The translations under genes and the position numbers were made by a program. The notes under the pieces are model-generated. The model saw nothing but the letters and a program-made list of their open reading frames with translations, was not told where the DNA came from and searched no databases. From Parelaphostrongylus tenuis (taxonomy: Eukaryota; Nematoda; Chromadorea; Rhabditida; Metastrongylidae): a stretch of 64,000 nucleotides of DNA. The stretch is from positions 186,001 through 250,000 of the forward strand of contig JAHQIW010007006.1 of assembly GCA_019055375.1 (NCBI GenBank), read 5' to 3'. This document shows, piece after piece, positions 1 through 13,300 of this stretch (position 1 is its first letter; every line of letters starts with the position of its first letter).

Positions 1-1267
1 CTCAAATACTGTACCAATCGTCATCGGTTGTTTATGAAGATCAATCTCTTGTTCAACGTCACAGGATGGTCGAAAATCGGATCTTTCTAATTGAGCAGAA
101 GGAGGGTCGACGATACATTTGAACGGCGATTTTTACCTAATTTGCAACTTTTACTGCCTGATTTTTCACGTGGCTCACCAAGAAAGGGTATTCGCAAGCT
201 CAATGCCACCTTAGGTTACAAGTTTTGCTCTTATCCTAGCACTTCTGCTAACATGCTGTCCATCATTACTTGCCGTTAAAATAAAAATCAAACTGCAAAT
301 GAAGTAAAAAAAACATGATCTTAACTGCGGCATCAGCGTCATAAGGTGTGCAACGACTTCTGCTTCGTTGATTAACCCTTCCGACGAGTGATTCTGAAAG
401 TGAAGCCATCAAATGGTTGAAACATGGCTGAAAGAAGAGCAGAGCGAGATAATGGATAGTGGAACGCTTAATGAGTCTCCGCAATAATTAATCGCTAAGT
501 GAAAGCCACCTTAAATGTCAAAATTTGCTCTTATATTGTTGGTTTTCTGATTTTACTTATTTTGAAGCGATTTACTTATTTGTTGAGCTTCTTCGGCATT
601 CATTTATCTTTAGTTGCTCGTAAGCAGTTCAAATGCTATCATTGTATTCTTCTCAAGCTCGTCCGCCAATTGTGGGCGCATTTGCTCCAACAATACCTTC
701 AGTTTTATTGTCGTCAAAACCAGAGATAGACCCGTTACCTGCCTCAACTATAAGGTCGAATTGCCCACTATAAAGTCTTACATATTTTGAGCCATTATCT
801 CATCCTTGATCCTCATTTCCAGTTTAAATTCGGCGGAGCATATTTTCCAAAATTTCTTTATAACATTTATATTTAAAAAAATAACAAATTGACATTTTTT
901 CCCAAGCAGAGTATTATCAATTATGCTGCTCAAAAATTTGTTATGCTTGCTTGGTTGTGCTAACGGTCACGGTTTAATGCTCAAAGAGTTCTTTTCCAAT
1001 GATTTTAGTGATCTGTAGAGATAATGAGAAACATGTGCTCCTAACTGTTTGTTGTACCGTAATGCTTCAGTTAACGTCGACGTCGACTAGCCTTCGGCGT
1101 TGCTCAAACCTAAAAAGGCGCGTCATAATCCAACTTCTTTAAGCGTCACATAAATGAATGAGTTTGGCAGATACACTGACTTGCGGTGACTACAACAATC
1201 ACTTTAGTAGTCTGATTCTACCGTCATTTTTTTCGACACTTTACTATGCTTGCTCATGTTTCGACAG
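1..1267. other. Upstream intergenic region, no gene seen
   Basis: No exon-like frame with plausible splice sites was found on either strand. A weak imperfect duplication (a stretch near 206-240 resembles one near 498-535) is the only structure noticed. The promoter of the downstream scavenger receptor gene presumably lies here, but no motif can be named. Confidence 0.4.
1261..1267 (+). promoter_or_regulatory. Candidate SL trans-splice acceptor
   Basis: A pyrimidine-containing stretch ending in CAG at 1267 lies 34 bases upstream of the ATG at 1302. This is the usual spacing for spliced-leader addition in nematodes. It is inferred from position only. An in-frame upstream ATG at 1158 also exists but has no family support. 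Confidence 0.35.
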
Positions 1268-1301
1268 ATTTACGACTAAACTCCTAACATATCTATTTCA
1301 A

Positions 1302-4300
1302 ATGAGACAACGTCAATGGGTCTGCGGTGTAATAAACGTTGTGCTCTTCCTCACCGGGATTGGCCTAGTCGTAGCCGGATTGATTGTGTTACTAAACATA
1401 TTTCCAAATACTATCAGAAAAACTGTTGCAGTGGTAAGCTGCCATTTTTTGTGGAATTCGTCCATCATTTCTCTGTCGATAACTAATCAAACTTTAGCAA
1501 CATTGTTCAGAATAAAGTACTCGGATTGAATAAAGATGGCTCATTCAATGACTTCACAAAGACATGGGCAAATCCACCGTATATATCAACGATGCACTAC
1601 TTTGTTTTCGATTATCAGAACACCATCGGAATACTAAATCGAGCGCTTTATCCGGACATGGACGAGAAAGGACCTTACGCATACGAGTGAGCGTTCACTA
1701 TTACCTCCCATTTTTATAAATATCGATTCCTTTGAACTCGATTCATTCGACTTTTACTCGCAACCAATTAGTAGTACTTGACTCATTTGTTTTTAATACA
1801 CTTCTACTCGAAGATTGGAAGATATTGTTGAACACTAAATTAGAAAATCATCATTTGAGAAGGATAGCAAATTTTGATGCCTCAAATTTTTTAGCATTAT
1901 TAGTACAGATTGAAAATTTTTTCCCATAACAGTGTACATTACAAACGTGCTGCCCATAGAGTTTTCGCGCGAAGCATGAAGAAAAGTTGAATATCGTCAA
2001 TAATGCCCCTCTATTAAGTAATCGCTGGATATATAAACCTTGAGGGCATTATTCTGTGATCTATTCCATATACTATCTAGTTGTGTGCGTATTTGATTGA
2101 CATAAAGTGGTAACACGGCTGGTTGACTTCCACATTTTCTCCCTATAGGCTCGCTGTTTTCGTAGAGTCAATTCTAGATTTTATCTGTATCAAGCCACCT
2201 TTACCTCCTGAGGAAGTGTTTTGTATTCATTTCTCTCCTTCTTAAATTTTCAAAGCGTTGTCTGTAACTCGTTAGCACTTCGTTTACTACCAGCAAACTT
2301 CGATCACCCCAAGAATGTACTAAATAGGCTCACAATGAATTATTTTTGCTGGAAACTTCTTGACCGACTCAACTCAGCCTCATATCAGTTTTCTGATGCA
2401 AAATGGATTCTGTTTTTGTTAGCAATGTGAGGCTATGTCAGAAACCAACAACCAATTCTAACAAGCGTGCAAGAGAGTCTTTGAAAATAATGTAATAAAT
2501 TAACATTGATCAGCTGTAACGAAGTGTGAAGAACAAAGCAGTTTGTTGTTCCAGCTACAAGTGAAGCGATAAGTTCCTTTTCCAGCGCCTTGACAAAGCG
2601 GAGTAAAAATTGTGCTCAAAATATCAAAATTCTCCGCAAATGACTTTTGCACGACTCACTGCCAACAGAATAGTGACAATGGCACTAATCTGAGTGCACA
2701 TCTTGTGAGATCATGTCCGTTATAAATTGATTTCATAAACTGGGATTGATTTAGTGTTTGCCAGTATAAAGAATCTTTCTCATGCAGCAAATCGTCTATG
2801 TGCGTCATAAAAGTGTTTTAGTCAGGCATCCCTTTCTAGAGCGATCGCTGCTAACACATGTCAAAACAAGGTTATATAACCCTCTCTTAATTGATTCCTT
2901 TGTTTCGTATTTCTGCCACCTATAGAAAATGCACTAGCAGAATAAAACTCTTTCTCAAAATAACATTCACGAACTGCTAGTAAACTATTCTTTGAGTAAA
3001 TAACATCACAGTGCGCAAATTTATTGAATGGAGGTATTTTTCAGCGCCTATTAGAATTAGAATTAGAAAATCTTTGAGCTTTGCATTCTAACAATTCTCA
3101 TCAAGACACCACCAATGAATTCTTATTCATCTTCTCAATGGCAATAGTTTTACAAGCAAAATTTCTCTTATATCTCAAATGAACAAATCTAGCTATCCAT
3201 TAGTACTTAGATGGATGTGATCAAAGGCTAAACTAGCGCCATGCAAGGCGCTAATGAGCTGGGCCACTCAAGAGTAGCTCATTTTCACGAATCCTTTAAT
3301 GAGAAAAACTCTTGCTTATATCACTCATGCACTAACTTTTCGTTTCCGAAAACTCCACAATGAGTTTGTCCATGAGGATTCCACAACTCGCATTTCGTTA
3401 TTTGTTGCCAGTATTTACTTGCATAGTTCTATTAACCAACATGAAATTCACAAACTGTTAGGCAGATCCACTATAATTGTTATGTGATTCTGTACGACCT
3501 GCAGTTGTTAGTCTGTCAAGACCTTTTTTTGATCTAGTTGGTTGCTCTAGGGGTTCTTTATGTTGCTACTGTTATTTTCAGCACTATTTTATTCACAGAT
3601 GGGCAACTAGATTGAAATGTCTAGCTCTTTCTCCTACTTAGCCCAAAAACACGCTGCTAGCAAATAACCCTTACCTTTACGTGTCTATTGCATCCATCAG
3701 AGACGGTTATCTACGAAGAGGGGGGCGTACCATCAGCAGTAAAACGTCGCTTAAGTTAAATGTAACTCTTAAGAGCCCCCCCCCCCCCCCTCATAGTTAG
3801 TTGCTCGAAAACTCTGATCTAACTCTTCATAGACAATCATGCACCATGCCAATAGGTGTGATATCGCAATCTCATGGAACCATTGAGGCTCGTGGGTGCT
3901 CAGAAACCTATTCATTTCGTTTCACATAGCTTCTCAAACCCAAATTATCATATGAATTGTTAGTCCACTGAGGTAATACTTACTATCTTGACTTGAAGTA
4001 TAAGCTATTTTTTCTTCCAGTGAAATCATTACGAATACGAACATCAACTTTACGGATGACGGAGAAAAGGTTCAATTCTCAAGAATAACGACGTATGTTT
4101 TTAAACGCAAACCAATCTTGTGCCAGATGCGATCCAAAAAAAGACACCGTCACTGTGCCGGATATCAGTTTTTTCGTAAGATTTTTAGACCGTTAAGAAA
4201 GATTTTATACAAACATGGTCGCCGCCGTCACTCTTGTCTCAAATCAAATCGCTTCAGGTAGGAATGCAAAAAATCGATACACTAGTGGAGAAATTTCTGG

Positions 4301-7300
4301 GAAATGAAAAAATCATTGGCCTCTGTCAACAATATCTCAAGGAAAAATGTGCAGAGTTGAGAATGCTTGTAGAAAGAGAAATCGGCACCTTTGTGTCAGC
4401 ATTCAATACGCAGCCGTTTGTTACTGTCGTGGGTTTTTCCTATTTCTTATATCTTGCAATAACATTTGGTATTCTGTACCGTGTTCACATTCAGACTGTC
4501 GACCAACTGCTTTTCTCTGGATACATCTCATTATTGGTAACGAGATTGGGCAACCGAATAATCGCGATTGCGAATAGGTTATTGGGAACAAAATACCCAC
4601 CAATAGATGAGAAGCCATTCACAGTGATGCTTAACGTTAGTTTCCTATATATCTAGCAGAGACAAATCGTTCTCTTCAGCTGCAGCTATGTTTGCATTTG
4701 AAAGAGGTCTAGAGCATTGTTATTTGGTGATATTTTCACAGACTTGAACTGATTCGGGCACTGTCAGTACTACTTACGACAAGACATATCTTAGGTACCG
4801 ATTGTGAACCAACTACGTGAGAAGTGATTGAGATTGGCTTCCCTTGAATAAAATCCAAGACTTATCAGAGATATAAACAATCTATGAACATACTTATAAC
4901 CTAGATACGGCTCAGAGATCTGCACTTATGTCTTGTAATCATTAAAAGAGTTGAAGGAAACGAACTCAACTGCTCTGTCCGATGTGTTTTGGGAAAGGAA
5001 ATGCCCTGTGAGCGAGAGTGGCATCACTAGACATCACTAGTGCAAGTTGGCAAAAAACAGAGAATTTGCAGATGTTTGTTTCAAGCACTGATCAACTGAT
5101 CTACAGATAACAGAAATCACAGCATTATTAAACCAATATTTCAAAAATTTTGATTCTAATAATGTGCTTTTAGAATGAGAACGCTACAGCAGATGTAATT
5201 TTCACCGCCGAGACGGGGAAAGTCAACTATATGAGAACTGGATTCATCCTCTCCTTCAGTAACATCAGCAATGCATCGCTTCCAAGTCTAGGCAATCAGT
5301 TACCGCCCGAGTGGTGAGTAGTCATTTTTCTTTCTGATATTTAGTTCGAAAGTCATTACCTTTGAGTGGAGTGTAACAAATTTTAAATGTCCTCTTGCCT
5401 CTTGACCATTTATCAGGGTCGCCGCGATTACGGTGATACCTGCAAATATTATTTTGTGATGCATAATTCGTTTCAAGCAGCGAATACAAGCGACTAACCC
5501 GAGCACCACCGTCTATCTTATGAACAGTTGCGTGAGCGACTCAATAGGCATTGGCATTTTTCACCGTTTACCTCTCCATCATTTATCACCATCTTTCCGT
5601 TTCGTGATCTTTCCACATTGTTATGCCTTTAATGTGCAATTTCATGATTATTCATCGAATTCATCAATTACACAGTGCGACCCAATGCCGCTGATCTGCT
5701 CACAATCCAGAAGACATCGATAAAATTTTCTATGGGTGCTTTGGAAAAACTCTATTATGGATCGGATGACAATCAGCTTCTCAAATGTATTGCAAAATGT
5801 TGAGAGGACCATTAAACCAGATTTATAGTCGTCGAATTTTCGCGTTATGCTGGACTGCCACTTCTGCCTGCTCGCTACGTCGTGACAGCAAAATGTAATT
5901 ATGCTTCACACTCAAACAATTTTGCCGAAGAAAGCCTTCCTAGGCTTCTAATAATGAATCGATAGCTTAATTCTCAACGATTTTAGTGGTGCAATTGGTT
6001 TTCAAGAAGTTTTTGTTAAGCTGTAGCATTGCAAATAAAGTCCGGTCTGTGAATGGAACTTCGCAACATCGGCATCAAGCCACCGCATCTTCGGAAGGCT
6101 ACACAAACCGTATCCAACAAGAAATGCGCGCCGAGTGCCAAATCCAATCAACACACTAAAAAATCCTTCCAAAACCAAACATGCCATTAAAGTCACCATC
6201 ATTAATCCTATTGAATGTTGGGCAAAAGTCTATGATAGCTCTGTCGAGCTAAAACTGCTCGAGTTTGAAACATATTTATTTCCACTGTTACAGCGCAAAA
6301 AAAAACTTTGCTTCTATAGCCAAATAAACCGTTGAAATCGCCGAGATTTAAACTATGGAATAGCTATTGAACCTCCAAAAAAGCAGAAGACGCATTTTTC
6401 TCAAAAGGCTTAAATTGGGTGTGGATAGTGGAAAAGTGCCGGCAAATGAGTTCCTTGATCACACGACTGACCTCATTATCCCCTGTATTGTGCCAGTGAA
6501 CACTGTTGGGAAATTTTAATGGCCACCCTCTCACGCTGATGATAGACGGACACCATGCACATTTTCTTCATAGTCAAAATCGGTTAACACAGTAGGCGAG
6601 TGGTTTTCCCAACACAGGCCTGCAACCTTAACTACGGAATTTGCTTGATCTTTGGAGAAGAATTCCTTCCTGAATTGCTTGCCCATGCAGATGGGGTTCA
6701 TTCAATGTTTTGATATGTTCGAGGATATTTGACATTGTCATGTTCAAGCTGTAAATAAGGCAGTAGCTGTAAGTATCTCCTTGATCACTCTTTTTGAACA
6801 CCGTACTAGTTGGAGAAGTTCTCAACATGTCGGTGACCCTTTAAGACTGAACATGTTGAATTAGATTCAGTATTAAATTGGATAATACTGACATATATCT
6901 GCAAACTTCTATTAATAAAGGCATGTGGAGCAGTGGTAACAGGTGTCTGCGACGCAAATGTCATTGATGGCCCGTCCCTCGTCCAAGGCTCATCGCCTAG
7001 TGTTGGCAAGTTTACGCGAGATTGGCCATGAACGTTTTTGTTATTGCTAACGCTTTACCGTCCTCATTTTCTGCTGAGGAAAAACGATTTGCATTGAGCT
7101 TGCACAATAATGATAGCTAAAATTTTAGTGCAGACATTACCTCCAGGAAGGTAAGCACTCATGAGTAGGCATCGACTTGTTCAAAACAACATTGCCGAGT
7201 AAAGCCTTTTCTTGTGATGTTTCACTGCACGCGAGTCAACTCGATATGACTATGTAGGCTCACATAGCTTAAGAACGAAGTGGCGTTAAAAAACTCATTC

Positions 7301-10300
7301 ACAGTAGGTAACCTCTCAATGCCTTTGTGTGAACTCATCAATATAAACTGGAATCAGTTTTCGCACAGTGAAGTTGGTGATCACGTTTTGTTCTTGTGCT
7401 TTAAATGTAAAGCAAAGAACAATCTCCGCGCTGGACGTTGCAGGCGAAATCGTCCAATACGGTTGATGCTGAAATTTTACCTTTATTTTGAGTGCTTTGT
7501 TAAGACCACGTTCAAATTTCAATAGATCCATTCATTATTATTTAAACCAGCTTGTCATGTGGTCTGGTAAGGGCTCTTGTTCAGCCCGATACACGTGTTT
7601 CGTCTTTACAGACTCGTCAGTCGGGCAGAACCCGTCGTCTTTTGGTTTGTTTATAGTCGGTTCTCTCAGGAGCCCAGCTCTCCCTACAGAGAATTATCGA
7701 AGATGAACGTTTTACACTCTATGTCAAGTGAAATTTTCACCTAACACAAAGTGTTGCGCACTCGATTGCTCTTTGGTTGCTATTTTTATCATATTATACC
7801 TTAATTTCAAGTGTTTTGTTAAGACCACGCTCAAATATCAATAGATCCATTCATTGTTATTTGAGCCACCTTGTTATGTGGTCTGGTAAGGGCTCTTGTA
7901 CAGCCCGATACATGCGTTTCGTCCTTACAGACTCCTTATCAGACCACACGACAAGTTGGCTTAAGTAATAACGAATGGATCTATTAAAATTTGAGCGTGG
8001 TCTTGAAAAAGCACCCGAAATAAAGGTATAAAATGATGAAAAAACTGCCCAAGAGCAATCGAGTGCGCAACACTCTGTGTTAGGTAAATATTTCATTTGA
8101 CATAGAGTGTAAAACGTTCGTCTTTGATAACTTTCTGTAGGGAGAGCTAGGCTCCCGAGAGAACTGACTATAGAAAGATCGAAAGACGACTGGTTCTGTC
8201 CGACTGACGAGTCTATAAGGACGAAACACGTTCATTGGGCTGTGCAAGAGCCCTTACCAGACCACATGACAAGTTGGCTCAAATACTAACGAATGGATGT
8301 GTTGAATTTTTTTTTCTTATCAATATCGCTTGTTAATTCTACAATAGGATGTACGAATGTATAATGACTTTTATATTATCATACTACAGTTGAGGTGGCC
8401 CGGAGCCGAGACACCCGAATGCGAAAGTAGCTTCGCCTTAATGCTTGAAGGGACCGGTAAGCTTTTTTTTTATATCATTGTTAATGTGCTAATAATTATT
8501 TGACAACTGTTTCAAATCGCGTGTTATTCTTATTCAATTCAGACGGCGATTTCTTCAAGGCATTTATTGAAAAAAACGACTCTTTGCCTATTTATATTCC
8601 AGATGTATGCAGGTTTGATTAATCTCTCCGCATAAGTAAAAAGCTATATTTCATAAAAGATGTAACTCGCTTCTTCAGGTCCATAACACTGAAATTCGAA
8701 AAAGAAGTGTCAGTGAAGGGAATTCCAGGATATAGATTCCTGTTGCCTCCTGAAGAATTTGATTACAACCAACCAGAGAATTGTGGATTTTGTAATCCAA
8801 GCACGCTGAGCAAGTACGGCGCCTATGATCGACCGCCGAATAGCTCTTGCCTCCCAACTGGTCTTCTCGACATCAGTGGCTGCAAAAAAGGTACTTTCTA
8901 TGTTTTCGCTTACTTTGATGCTTTTTGGCAAGCAGGTAAAATCTTTTTAGATAAAAGTGTTCTGTGTGAATTATCATGCCGACTATTAGACTGACTACAG
9001 CATGAACCAAACTGTCTGAATCGACGTGGAATACTACCACCTAAACCAGTATGTCCAAGTTAGGTTGACGAAAGTCGAGTGCTCCAAAGTCATCGGAAAG
9101 GGTGGCTTTTGGTAACGCTGGATTTGATACGCTCCTGCATTTGCACGAACCGTAGGCAACCAACAACACGCGTGCGAACTTGTATACCGCTGCAAAAAAA
9201 GGTGATAAAAAAGACTTCGAAGATAGAAGCGCAGCAGATGACTGAGACTGCCAAGCCTGGAAAAAGCATTCGCAAAGCACATCGAAGCTTCTCTAGATGC
9301 AAGATTGAAATGATTGCGCTCCAGTGCACTCTGTTAGTGTCATATGAAATAAAAGATGACAAATTTGTCGTCCTATCACAGATCTCCCTCTCAAAATTTT
9401 GCATGATGATTCGTCTATGAAGAACAGAACAGCTTCTGGTCCAGAATTGATAAAAACGAACATTTTAAGAATCTCCCGCCAAATCTCATCAACACCTTGG
9501 CTCGACTCTTCACTGATTATCTGTCGAAATGCAAGCCCAGTCAATGGAAAACCAGCGAGACCGTGCTATGCTTCAAAAAGAATGCGTTCATGACATTGAC
9601 AATCAACGCCAATCCGCTTGGTTTCCATCGTTCAGAACTCTTCACTTAAGTCGGTTAAACAGAATTGACAGAACACTGGGCGAATGACAGAATGCGAAGA
9701 AGCAGTGTTTTGAAAAGGAATTGATAAAAAGACCATATTCACTTTATAACAGACTCATTGAATTTCCATATTACAAGAGACTGCTCTGTCTGATTTCCGT
9801 CTATTTCAAAAAGGTCTTTGATACAGTTAGAATAAAAGCAGTGACAGATGCCCTAGACAGCCAGAACCGTCCCTAATCGGTGCACAGGGATTATTTGTGA
9901 GTTATACAGAGATTTCACAACCACAATAACCAATCTATGGTGATATTATTGTTGAGCTGCGAGAGCATGTTCGACAAAGCGGTATTATCTCGCCAAAAGT
10001 ATTCATGGCCACCCTCTGAATCGTCACAATAAAATAAGACAACTTGAGGGTAAAAATCGACGGTCAATAATTACACCATCTTCGCTTCGCTGATGACACC
10101 GTTCTACAACATTAAACATCAGCCACGTGGAGCGAGCGTTGACTGTTTTGACAACATTTGGTGGGAAGACTGGTCTCCGATGAATTCAAAACGGTGTTCA
10201 TAAGGAACGAATGAGTTGTGAATGCCCCACTTATGTTAATGAAGCAAACGTCTCGGATTGTCCCATTTACATTTTTCTAGGTCGTTAAATCAGCATCATG

Positions 10301-13300
10301 AACGACCTAGCACCAAAGTTTTGAGCATGGGGAAACGAGCAGCTTGGGATACGTTCAAGAGCATTGACGATGCATTAAGAAAAACAAAGAACATCCCTTT
10401 TCGTGTTCACCTTTTCGACTCAACAGTTATTCCTTCTTAACAAAAGCATTAGAAATTTAGTCGCTACGAGGCAGGACGAAAGATCGTTTGGCGTTACAAA
10501 GCGCAGTCGAAAGGTCGATGCTACGAGTATCTCGTATCTCGCAAACGAGTGAAGGGATCCAAAGTCTTAACTTACGTTGACGATCGAAACTGAACGATGC
10601 CATTCTGCACGTCAAGTTATCCAACATATGGTAGGTCGAACACGTAATGCGCTTTACGACATCTATAGGAAAGAACCGTTACCGATTTGATTCTTTGCAT
10701 GTCAAACACATTATCGGATGAGTATTGACGCGATGATCTGACTTACGAAAGGCCCACAGAATGAATATGGTACTCAAAATCCCCAGATCAAAAAGCACTT
10801 ATTAGGCTACTCTTCAGTGCGATAGGAAAGATTGGATGTTTTACTGCCACTTGCTCGAGTCACTCAACCATCAACGGGATTTTACATGAGGTGACGATGT
10901 AATGACTGTATCGGTAACAACACTCAAGAATATGCAAAGCTAGATCGTCATTCAAAAATTGAACATGGGTTTTATCGAAACTAGGATTTACTGCTTCTAC
11001 TATCCCACTGAGGCTCTTGCTTTGTTAGCACTTTTTCTGAAATACGAAGCATGGAATATATCAGTAACCAACCGTCAATCGATTTGCTGTAGCCCGTTCT
11101 ACAACGAAAAAGGACACGTTTTGCAGTCAGAGTTCGTTTTTTATCAACTTCACAAGGTATTTCCTGGTATTACAAAGCAACATTTTGGTTCCAAAATAAC
11201 TATTGATGCAGAATAATAATTGTGATGCAAAATAAAGTAATGTTATGGAAAAGGCTCCTATAAATGGTTTATAGTAAAGAGAATGCTCATGAAATCTTTT
11301 ATGTTAGAACGAAAAAAACCGCTTTTTACAAGGAAAGCCATTTTTTTCTAATGCCATGCAACATTTTTCCTGATTTATTGATGTTGTTATTAGTCATTCG
11401 ATAACCTAAATAACGCCGCTTTGATAGTGAGCCTGGTTTCTGAAAGAACCGAATTACTACGTTATAGTGAAAGAGAAGACTGACGTTTCGCCCGCATGAT
11501 GCGTTGTTTCAACTTCACGATGAAATTTTTTTTATTATCATTCCTAGCAATAAACTTTGATTGTATGCAAAGTTTATTGCTAGGAAAGATAGTTCATAGC
11601 CAGAGAGATTTTTATACAAGCACTTTTAGTAGAAAAAGCGACTATACTTAGAATCTTCTCCGACCAAATTACGAAGCTAAGAACAAGCGAAACGCTCTCA
11701 CCATTCATTAGACCTCTTGAGGAATGGTAATATGGCAGCTATCTTGTAGTCTGGTCCACCAGCGACTTTCACCTATTGTATATCTCGACGACTTCAAACT
11801 TGTCCGTGCAGGGATTTTTGACAGTGCCGTGAGCTGTTGAAAGCACTGTGACGTCTCATCTGTCCTTGAATCACAGAACCATAACATCATTTCGATTTTA
11901 CATGGCTTTCTACTCGCTTTTGCGCAGTTTTTCTTCCACGACCTCCTTAGGCAAATCTTTCCTGCTCTTTCTGTATGTTCCGGTAAAGCATGTATTGCTT
12001 TGCAGCAGACTCAAAGCTAGGGCGACGCCGTAGTACCAGTTATCGGCGAGGAGGTGCCATCTTTCATTCAGAAGATCCTTCATTAGATCCTTTATCACAA
12101 AATCTGCAAGTGGCTCGTTCGGTGTCGGGTTTGCGCCAACACCTATGTGCACCATCGTTTTGTGGGTGTGCCTGCCTTCACTACAAAGTTTGAATCGCTT
12201 TATTCCACATGTGTTTCTTTTGCAAGGTGCATACAGGCGGAATTTAATTTGTCCTCTGAATGGCACCGTCGACTCATCGATACACAGGTCTTCCCATGGT
12301 TTGAATGGGTCCTTACAATTCTTATTGACAAGTTCCAGCATTGGTCTTATTTTGTATAACTTGTCATTCACATCGTTACCCGTATTGTTGCTTACATGTA
12401 AGTGTGTCATGATCTCGAAGAAGCGATCCCTCGGTATAAGATGCGTCGCTATGGAAACTCTCGAAAGATGCGGGCTATTGCTCCAGTAATCGTAGAGCCT
12501 TGGCAATCGTATAATGGTCATTTTGAGGCACAAGCCCAAGAATATCTTCATTTCTTTCATAGTTGTGTCTTTCCATCCTTCCTTTTTTTGATGACCATAT
12601 ATATATTGGTCTGCTCAGCATTCAACTCCCGAACATCCTTCATAAACAGTTCATAAAATTCCACTGGATTCTCACGCCCGAGTAATACCAAATTTATTAG
12701 GCAAACTTCCGTACAACACTTCTGATTTCGGCATTACAATAGTCTGCTATGAATTCTCTACATATAGGATATCTTGCATAGAATGCATAACAACTCCCAG
12801 AGCAATATACCACATATCCTGTGGCAGACATACATATCACAAAAGAAATATATATATTTCTCATGCAGCTAATCCGACATCGAAAGGACGGGGCGGCCCA
12901 TGTCTTTCATATGTTGGTGAACTTTGTAAAACACCTGCATGGTCTAGTTGAGGTGAATCGTGGAAATGGCAACTGGAGGAGACACAAGAAGTCATCTTGA
13001 GAGAAATCTACTGGAAAGAAATACGTAGGGCACAGGAATTAGTGTTCTCTGTGTCATGAATCGCCACTTGTTCTTAGGCGCATAAGAAGTTTTATGGTCA
13101 TCCAATAATTTTCCTTCCTTCATTTGAAATGGTTGTCGATAACTATGACGAAAATATCAATGAATATATATAGGATGACATAACGATGTTCAGTAACTGC
13201 TCGAAAGATCATCTTATACTAAGTGTCTGCCTTTTCCCTCAAGATTCGAAGCTCTAGGAGGGAATATTGCCATTGTTCCTACCACAGAAAGTTTCATGGA

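Noticed and set aside
4215..4257. MVAAVTLVSNQIAS frame looked like receptor coding sequence
   Set aside because: It follows an in-frame TAA and does not join in phase with the next segment. A TTCAG acceptor at 4257 in phase with the donor at 4176 makes it intronic.
6515..6640. Possible DDE transposase fragment (MIDGHHAHF-like text)
   Set aside because: Only about ten suggestive residues, surrounded by stops; not enough to name a family.
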